The notes under the pieces were generated by a model. The model had not been told where the DNA came from. It saw nothing but the letters and a program-made list of their open reading frames with translations, and did no database searches. Source: Stentor roeselii (Eukaryota > Ciliophora > Heterotrichea > Heterotrichida > Stentoridae). Taken from it: a stretch of DNA of 63,980 nucleotides. Positions 57,168 to 63,980 of this stretch are shown in pieces. How positions within the stretch are numbered: position 1 is the first letter of the stretch; the number at the start of each line of letters is the position of its first letter. The stretch spans positions 1-63,980 of the forward strand of contig RSEH01000267.1 in the NCBI GenBank assembly GCA_006503475.1, in the 5' to 3' direction. The position numbers and the translations under genes were made by a program.

Positions 57168-60100
57168 ATGATGATTTTATTAATTCCATTTATAAAAATG
57201 TTGATATTTATCTTAGGTCTGTGTGACTCTCTGAAACTTAAGTTCATTCCAAGTACCAAAACTCCTCCCAGTAGTCGATACAACTCTTTTTTAGACTACT
57301 TAAAGCCCAGATCATCTCTAATTTTATTCGGAGGGTCTCAAGGTACATTATTGTGCAATGATATTTGGGAATTTTCTTTACAATCAATGACCTGGCAGGA
57401 AATAATTCCTCTTTCAAGGGAAGTACCTGGTATTTTTCATTTAGAACCACGCAAATCCTTCGCTGGACTCGCAAGTTCTTCAATGGCCAAGTTTTACATC
57501 TTTGGCGGATATACAAGTGGAGGATCTGAAAATGATTTGTGGGAATTCGACTTTGATCAACAGAAATGGGAAATTAAAAAAACTCTGAATAGTCCTAGTC
57601 CTCGAACAGACATGGGATTTGTTCGTATTTTTGAAGATAACTATGAAATATTTGTAATTCAGGGAGGGATGACTTTGGCTGGTCCTGTTAATGAGATGTG
57701 GAGGTAAGTGATATTTAGATTAAATTTAACAAGCTTTGAATGGGCTTTGATGGATGATTCTGGAGAAGCTCCCTATCCTAGTTTATCGCCAGTGATACTA
57801 TACTATGAAGATTCATTAATCCAAACTGCTGGTTACTCAAATTTAAATGATTGCTTACCACATCTCTATCAATACTCTTTAACTGACCGAAAATGGAAAA
57901 TTATATCAGAGAAGAACAGCACATTGAAATGTCGGAATCTTTGTCAAGGTTTCATACATGATCATCAATTGTTCATACTTTATGGATTTTTTACTCTTGA
58001 AGAAGGTAAAACCAAGGACACAATAAAATTCGATTTAAAAAGTGAAATCAAAACATGGCAAACAACTAATTTTTTTCCAGAGCTAGCTTGCGGTGAGTAC
58101 TTATTAGTAAAAGTACAAAATTTTGTTTACCACTTAGGAGGCTTCAGTTTTTCACTAAACAAATATACCAATATTTTCTCTAAAATCAACTTATTAACTT
58201 TCAAAGTAATTAAAATTCACAACTTTCTGATTTTTCCTAAACAACGAGCTCATCATTCAATGGTTTTAATAAATCAGAAGCTGTATATCTTCGGAGGAGT
58301 TAATAATGACAATGTTTTCAACGATCTCTGGACTTTCGATCTTGATGCTTCTCTTTGGAGTCAAGTTTCAGCAAAAGGTTCAATACCTGCTCCGAGATAT
58401 CATCATGCCTCTACAGTTGAAGGTAATTCTTTTGTCATTTGGGGCGGGGAAGACAAGACTGGCTTAAAGAACGATTTTTTTATATTCAATGCATTGACTG
58501 AAACATGGACTGAACTCGGTTCCTCCTCAGTCAAGCCAAGGCCAGCAAAAGGAGCTTGTCTTGTCTTAAAGAACTTGTCATTATATCTCTACGGAGGCAA
58601 GACTGATTCAGATGTTTCAAATGAACTCTGGCGTTATCGGCTAGGAAATGATAAATTTGAATTAATTTCTGATCCAGATAATTATTCCGTAGCTTTTCAT
58701 CAATGTTGGATTGATGATGAAATTTTTTATTCTGCTTTAGGAGAAGTTGACAATGGAAATCCTACTGGTACTATCAAAGCTTTCAACTTAACATCATCAA
58801 CTTGGAGCAACTTTCATGATCACGGGAAAAACAAGTGGGACTCAAGCCAGTCCCTTCAACTGGTTGTTGGCAACAAGCTCATCAGTATTGGAGGGATTTC
58901 ATGGATTTATTATTTAATAGAAAAAATTACAGTTCTTGGACCAGGTAATGAAACAAACTTTTATGACTTGAATACGAGTTTGGCGATTTATGGCTCAGCT
59001 TCGGTTTACTATAAAAAAAATCTTGTGGTCTTTGGCGGAGCTCTTCAAATGGGAGCAAATCTTCTGCATAATACTGGACACAACCTTTTATTTTACTTTA
59101 GAGTTGAGGAAATCTGTGAGAAATTGAATTGTCAAGATGTTTGCTCAGCTGGGACTATTCCTGATGGAAAAACCTGCAAAAATTGTGAAGCCGGGAGTTT
59201 TAACCAACGGCCTGGAAATTTAAAATGCACTGAATGCAAACCTGGAACTTTCGGTCAGAATATAAGTTCTTCAAGTTCTCAGCAGTGTCTTCCCTGCCCT
59301 GAAGGCTACTACAACAGCGAATATGGAGCCAAGGTTTGTAAGGTCTGTCCTGATGATAAGTACTGTCCAGTAGGTAGCACCAGCTATTTAGAACAAGAGA
59401 AGATCAAGACGAAGAAATCAATTCAGCCGCCGTTATACAAAGACCCTGATTTGACTGAATCAATTATTATATATCAGACTATTGTCAGTGTTCCAATATT
59501 TTTAGTAATGGTTTTGCTTTTTTCTATCAGGAAACTTAGAACTTGGGCAATTAATTTTGATCTTTTTGATGATAAGCATGATAATCCTGATAATGAGTTT
59601 ATTATTAAGAAAAAAACGATTATTGGGGCTTGCTTTACATTTTTAGTTATTATTGGGGGATTGTTATTGACTTGTAATTCTACTTTAGAGTACTTTAAAG
59701 CTAATGTCTTTGAGACTAAAGGCCTTGTTACGCTTGCTGTACTGGAATCAGATGCTGATATTTTTGAAGCTGAGGTGTTTTTAGTTCAAATTTTACTTTA
59801 TTCATATGGAGGTGAATGCGGAGATAAACTTAAAGAATCAATCTCAATCATTTCTGAAAACATCAACTACACTCAAAAAGTTTTCACTAATGAAAAAGTT
59901 GGAAATAACTCATGCAAGATTAGAATCACTTTCACTCGAGCAGTAATCAACTCTGGAGCCCTTCTCATATTCACTCTAAATGAGAATCCTAGTTATTCAT
60001 CTAGAATAGAACTGAACATGACATCAAGTTCATCGATTCCAGATCACATCAGTTCAGTTTTGACGAATATTCAATCAGCAAAGAGCACAGTTTTTATTGG

Positions 60101-60542
60101 ACCAGTCTCAAGTGAATTTTACTTTCTTGTAACTCCTTCTTTGTTCAAATCAGAGTCAACACAATGGAAAGACGATGAAACAGGTTACCATATCACCGAG
60201 CAAAATAATCCTAAGGCTGGAAGCATGTTTAAAGTTGAAGAATTATTTTCAGTTTCATATCTTAATATAAAAGTATTCATTGAAAAAAGTTCAACTGGAC
60301 TTTTGACTCAAAGGAAATTGAAGCAAAATTTTATGTTCTTTGTTGGAAGCTTACTTGGAACAATCTCAGGGCTCTTTGGAATTGCTGGCTTTGTGATGAC
60401 TATTTTTGAAAAACAAATAGAAAAACTTTGGAAAATTATATCAAGTAAGAATTCAAATACAATGAACACTTCTGGGATGGATATTAATTCTTCTAAAGTG
60501 ATAGCCGTTCCAACAAATCTGGATGGTAGTTTTCATAGATAA
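57168..60542 (+). CDS. Kelch-propeller, Cys-rich, multi-pass membrane protein
   Basis: About 1119 residues after splicing a 15-nt intron (57704-57718). The start MMILLIPFIKMLIFILGLCDS is a signal peptide. Kelch repeats span about 45-640 with FGGSQGTLLCNDIWEF, FGGYTSGGSENDLWEF, FGGVNNDNVFNDLWTF and YGGKTDSDVSNELWRY. A Cys-rich module (about 645-733) resembles ephrin-receptor/TNFR-like GCC repeats, with pairs such as CKNCEAG, CTECKPGTFG, CLPCPEGYYN and CKVCPDD. Hydrophobic segments follow at about 759-783, 812-832 and 1050-1076. Such kelch plus Cys-rich surface proteins are common in ciliates. Ligand and role unknown. A decayed partial copy lies upstream. Confidence 0.85.
57704..57718 (+). other. 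15-nt spliceosomal intron, phase 2
   Basis: GTAAGTGATATTTAG, joining AG to A (Arg) in NEMWRLNLTSFEW. It restores the kelch blade that would otherwise end at TAA 57705-57707. A at position 10. Confidence 0.92.
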
Positions 60543-61156
60543 AAATAATAGAATATTATGATTTAATTATCAATATTAATACATATATACTAATAGATTA
60601 ATTTTTTATGAAAGAAATATCCAAATCTCTAGTTTATTTGTTTAAACTTCGTTTGAAAATAATACCTCTGCATTTTCATATGTATAATATTATTACTGTT
60701 TATTACAATCGATTACAAAGATTATTAAGCAGAGAGTATTATCAATAAAAATACTAAAACACTAATTACAAGGCTGATTTGATGAAGCCCCTAATATATT
60801 CACCGAACTCTTGAAGAGCATGACAAAAAAACAATTTTCATCATACCTAAATGGGACTATAAAGATTATAGAATATTATAATGTTTGAACCAAACTTGCA
60901 AGATAAAAGAGTTTTGATTAATGACCACAAAACTAGAAATATTTTTCTTGAATACTGAGATAGATCATTTTTCCTTGCTTGGACTTACGAAACAATTTAG
61001 TCTTTTTACTAGGCAAAGATATCATATATAACTTGAAGTTCCAGGACCTAATCAATTATCTGCACCTTGAGATATATATACTGAAAATTCTGGTGAATTT
61101 CATTTTTATATTCAAGACTGGTATCTAGTTGTAGCTGATGGCAAAGTAAAAGTCAC
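60543..61156. other. Spacer with probable coding remnant
   Basis: 60543-60980 is AT-rich without recognisable content. From about 61020 to 61156 one frame reads coding-like sequence interrupted by stops (pieces such as LEVPGPNQLSAP, DIYTENSGEFHFYIQDWY and LVVADGKVKVT). That frame runs directly into the PP2A-like segment that follows. It may be the degraded N-terminus of that pseudogene or part of another dead gene. Confidence 0.4.
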
Positions 61157-61916
61157 ATGATTGACCAGATCTCCTGTAACCATTTGCGGCGACCTAATTG
61201 AAATTTTCAAATAGGAGGTAAATCCCAAGAAACCAACTATTTATTCCTAGGAGACTACATAAATCGCGGTTATAACTCAATAGAAACTCAACCCTCTTAC
61301 TTTCTTTACAATTGCGTTATCGAGACCGAATAACCCTAACAAGAGGAAACCACGAATCCCGCTAAATCACTCAAACTTACGGTTTTTACGATGAATGCCT
61401 AAAAAAGTACAGTATTGCAGTGGTCTAGAGTTACTTCATTGATTTATTCAACTATCTTCCTCTAATATTGCTTGTGGAAAGCAAGTTTTTTGCCTTCACG
61501 GAGGACTTTTTCCTTCCATAGACACTCTTGACCAGATAAGAAATGAGAACAGATTTCAGGATGTTCCTGAAGAAGGACCTTTACATGACTTTCTTTGAAT
61601 GACCCTGATTGTTGACAAGCCTGGGGTCTTTAAGGAGAACTAGAAAAACTTTTGAGCAAGATATCAGAGAAAAGTTTAATTATTGAATGGACTTGATTTT
61701 ATTACCTGGGCTCATCAGCTTTTTATGAATGGGTATAATCGGGCTCATGATAGAAATGTTTTAAGTGTTCTTTCTGCGGCTAATTATTGTTATCGATGTC
61801 GAAATCTCGCTGCGATTCTTGAAATTGATGAAAAAGTTAAGTATAAATTTTGCAATTTGGTCCTGCTCCTGTACAGCATGAATTAGATGAGATGAATACT
61901 CCTGATTACTTCTTAT
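61157..61916 (+). pseudogene. PP2A catalytic subunit pseudogene
   Basis: Pieces of a PP2A-type Ser/Thr phosphatase occur in order but in changing frames: [111 protein letters not shown] and the C-terminal TPDYFL. In-frame stops replace a Gln (TAA after NHESR), a Trp (TAG) and another Trp (TGA). There are also several frameshifts and a deletion between the LLW and TFGQ-type segments. The metal-site motif GDYVDRG reads GDYINRG, so a catalytic Asp is lost. The TPDYFL tail identifies PP2A rather than PP4 or PP6. Confidence 0.92.
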
Positions 61917-62149
61917 AGATATTTTAGTGTTAATTGATGAGCTTAGTTTAAGAATTTGAAAGAGTGAGAATGCAAGAATTCTAAAATAAGCTAATATCAG
62001 AGAATCAGATAAAATCTGCTAACTAATGTTTTTAGATTCTGTTATCCAATTACTACAATCAATCTATATTTTCGAAACCTCATAAATATTATAAAAAATT
62101 TTGGAATTTCTTCTATCTAATCCATTAAAAGGTCACTCTAAAATAATAA

Positions 62150-62672
62150 AAAGTAGCAAATGAAGCAGGCTCTGCTCCTGGATTAGGTCTAAAGACAGCA
62201 ACTCTCCTACTTTCAAAGAATTTTCTAGTATTCGCTTGGTACATGAAACCGATTACCCTGAAATCCCAGATATTGAGAAACACGAAGTTAATCTCTTCAG
62301 CTCTTTCGAAAGTCATTCAATCTACATCAAAGATCGATGTGCTCGTCAATGTGACAAGAAAATCAATGCTAATCCTAACTATTTCTCGTTCTACTGTCAG
62401 TTCTCTTGATGATTTTTTAGAAGTTTTAATATTAACCTTATGAAACTTTTGATATAATCAAGTAAGTTTTGATGCACATGACTCGAGGATTTATTGCTTT
62501 GGTTGCGAGCCTCAATGTAATCAAGCATTTAAATATCTGATGCAATTTAGAGCTTGCAAAAGTGCTGGTGCTTCTATGGCGGTGCCTATGTCAATTGACT
62601 TGGCTTATAAAGGAATTTAAGTTTTAAGTATTTGTCCTGGAACATTTGAAACTCCTTTGGTACAGTGTTGGT
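62150..62672 (+). pseudogene. Short-chain dehydrogenase (BDH2-like) pseudogene
   Basis: Broken SDR sequence in several frames. KVANEAGSAPGLGLKTATLL corresponds to the NAD-binding TGxxxGxG motif. IDVLVNV corresponds to the N-A-G region, and a CKSAGASMAVPMSIDLAYKG segment covers the helix after the catalytic Tyr-x-x-x-Lys. SICPGTFETPL corresponds to the V-C-P-G-T-V-x-T-P motif typical of BDH2-type SDRs. Stops and frameshifts intervene (e.g. TAA in KGI-stop-VLSICPG), and the catalytic Tyr-x-x-x-Lys is not intact. Small open frames inside it (e.g. 62243-62443) are fragments. Confidence 0.75.
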
Positions 62673-63207
62673 GAATATTTTGGTCATGGTTTTGGGATCT
62701 TGACTCATATTCAAACATTTGTAAATTGATTTATTTTCTTTTATAGAGTTAGAATATCAATAAGGAATATTTTTGTAAATTATTTCATAGAGATTATTTA
62801 TAATCAAACACATGATTATAGATAAATAATTTTCTGAAACTTTGAAAGCGAAATCTCAGACTTGATGACTTCAATAAACGAACTCATTGGAATCTTAATA
62901 ACAGCTGAGATATGGACAAGTGGTAATTCATCTAATCAGTGGACTGTTAAAACTCAATAAACTGGAGGGAATCCTCCCAGGCAACAGCCTAGATATCTGG
63001 AAGTGTAGCTGGAAAGTAATTCTCTGCCACATCCAGTCATACCTGCTAAAAAATTGAAAGTCATTGAGAGCCCACGAATTAGTCAAAGACCCCAGCTGAA
63101 ATTCTCATTTAAAAAGATGATCCTTCAAAAAGGATCCAAAAAGTTCTGAAGCCTAAGGTTTCAATCTCATTTTAAATCTTAGAATTTAGAACTTTGATTA
63201 TAATAAA
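62673..63207 (+). pseudogene. Unidentified coding remnant and spacer
   Basis: About 62910-63147 reads in one frame as protein-like sequence (AEIWTSGNSSNQWTVKTQ, then TGGNPPRQQPRYLEV, then LESNSLPHPVIPAKKL). It is broken by TAA and TAG and ends at TGA. The family is not recognised. The stops cannot be removed by a 15-nt intron of the local type. The rest is AT-rich. It may be another dead gene or chance. Confidence 0.35.
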
Positions 63208-63980
63208 ATGAAATGTCAAGTCTGCTCAACTCAAGCTGTCTTCATCTGTCACTGCTCCAATGCTTATCTGTGTAAAGCTCACCTTGCTGAACACTTAGCA
63301 AAGAAAGCAAAGCATCAGCATGAACCGTTGTTCGAAGAATTTGACTCAATCCAAAAATCAATGCTCAATGACAAACTTCATTACTGGATCCAATCTCTCA
63401 AATCTTTAAAGAAGCAAGTTCATCTTCATACTATGGAGACAATCAAAACAATTAAAACCCGCAGCAACTCAGTAATCAAACAAATCAACACTCTTACCAA
63501 GTATTACCTCGACCTTTTCACCATTCCAGCTTATCAAAAATCGCAGATTCAGCAAATTAAATCAATATTTGCCACAGATATTGTCGTTAATCAACTAAAC
63601 TTGAATCATTTAAACCAAACTACTTTGCAAGAATATTCTAAACAACTCTATTCTTTCATCAATGATCCTGCAGAGGTGAAGCGATTCAGATACAAAAAAT
63701 TCCTTCAAAGTCACAACGGAGGATTCTATTGTCTTGCGATTTCCAGTGATGGACGGACTCTTGTCACTGGCTCGGACGACACTTCTGTGAGGGTCTGGGA
63801 CATTCAGACGGAAAGTCAAGTAGCTTGCCTTCTCCACCATAAATCGAATGTGCTGTGCATAATAATTTCTAAGGACGGAGCAATTGCAGTTTCTGGATCT
63901 TTGGATAAGACTCTTGTTTTATGGGACATTCAAAAGAAATGCTTTCAAAATTTGTACTGTGGACATTCCGGAGCAGTTTA
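63208..63980 (+). CDS. B-box-like zinc finger plus WD40 protein (partial, runs off the window)
   Basis: Open from ATG 63208 to the window end, 257 codons and incomplete. The N-terminus has a B-box-type zinc-binding pattern: CQVC, then CHC, CKAHLAEH and a further His (CxxC-x7-CxC-x6-CxxH-x3-H). A helical region follows (to about residue 165), then WD40 blades: HNGGFYCLAISSDGRTLVTG, DDTSVRVWDI, VLCIIISKDGAIAVSGSLD, KTLVLWDI. Ciliates have many B-box/WD40 proteins of unknown role. The frame is clean, in contrast to the decayed genes just upstream. Confidence 0.85.
   Translation, partial: MKCQVCSTQAVFICHCSNAYLCKAHLAEHLAKKAKHQHEPLFEEFDSIQKSMLNDKLHYWIQSLKSLKKQVHLHTMETIKTIKTRSNSVIKQINTLTKYYLDLFTIPAYQKSQIQQIKSIFATDIVVNQLNLNHLNQTTLQEYSKQLYSFINDPAEVKRFRYKKFLQSHNGGFYCLAISSDGRTLVTGSDDTSVRVWDIQTESQVACLLHHKSNVLCIIISKDGAIAVSGSLDKTLVLWDIQKKCFQNLYCGHSGAV

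Noticed and set aside
61683-61886. 67-codon frame as an independent gene
   Set aside because: Fragment of the PP2A pseudogene ([18 protein letters not shown]).
61157-62672. Stop-codon reassignment (in-frame TAA/TAG/TGA in protein-like sequence)
   Set aside because: All intact genes terminate normally with the three stops. In the PP2A remnant, TAG and TGA both fall at Trp and TAA at Gln, with frameshifts as well, so decay is the simpler explanation.
1-63980. CRISPR array, bacterial operons, tRNA or rRNA genes, telomere repeats
   Set aside because: No regular spaced repeats, no tRNA B-box-like sequence in spacers, no rRNA-like blocks and no telomeric tandem repeat at either end were seen by eye.

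Overview
This looks like macronuclear DNA of a heterotrich ciliate, most probably Stentor (inference). It is AT-rich and protein-dense. All clear genes read in the standard code, with TAA, TAG and TGA all used as terminators and TGG as Trp. Several genes are split by GT...AG introns of exactly 15 nt with an A at intron position 10, which matches the introns known from Stentor coeruleus. Blepharisma has similar introns but reads TGA as Trp, so it fits less well. There is no rRNA, tRNA, CRISPR array or intact transposon that I can recognise.

Layout. 1-6.4 kb: a tandem pair of SLC37-like (organophosphate:phosphate antiporter) genes with an intron at the same codon, then a coiled-coil gene and a small unknown gene. 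6.4-16.3 kb: an uninterrupted 8.3-kb HUWE1-type HECT ubiquitin ligase, divergent from a coiled-coil gene with two mini-introns. 17-22.4 kb: small genes including a 61-residue CDC26 (APC/C) homologue, a large tetraspan coiled-coil protein and two unknown genes. 22.8-31.4 kb: CCT2 chaperonin, a lipid-anchored START-like protein, coiled-coil and C2-like proteins packed with 9-19 bp between genes, a WDR44-like WD40 protein and a polo-like kinase. 31.4-37.1 kb: two long AT-rich spacers around ribosomal protein uS2, then a two-finger C2H2 protein. 37.6-48.7 kb: a TFIIIC-like winged-helix protein, a lipid-anchored kelch protein, a single-bromodomain BET protein, several unknown proteins, a long K/E-rich protein and a protein with STI1-type domains. 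49.6-54.9 kb: a stand-alone SLOG/LSDAT-like protein, a Rab1-like GTPase, a PARP2-like ADP-ribosyltransferase, a small lipid-anchored protein and centrin. 55.6-63.98 kb: a graveyard region holding a compact inverted-repeat island, a decayed copy of the next gene, one intact kelch/Cys-rich membrane protein, a PP2A catalytic-subunit pseudogene, an SDR pseudogene, further remnants, and the 5' part of a B-box/WD40 gene that runs off the window.

How the genes relate. This is not an operon landscape; neighbours are mostly unrelated eukaryotic housekeeping and cytoskeletal genes. Themes are the cell cycle (PLK, CDC26, centrin), ubiquitin and chaperones (HUWE1-like, CCT2, STI1-like), chromatin and transcription (BET, PARP, TFIIIC-like) and ciliate-expanded membrane or coiled-coil proteins. 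The observations most worth following are the intron set (including a possible 14-nt intron), the cluster of decaying genes, the abrupt synonymous-codon block structure inside genes, the strand-asymmetric gene flanks, altered ligand pockets in PLK and BET, and the SLOG-like/PARP neighbourhood. All positions were read by eye; no search or computation was run.
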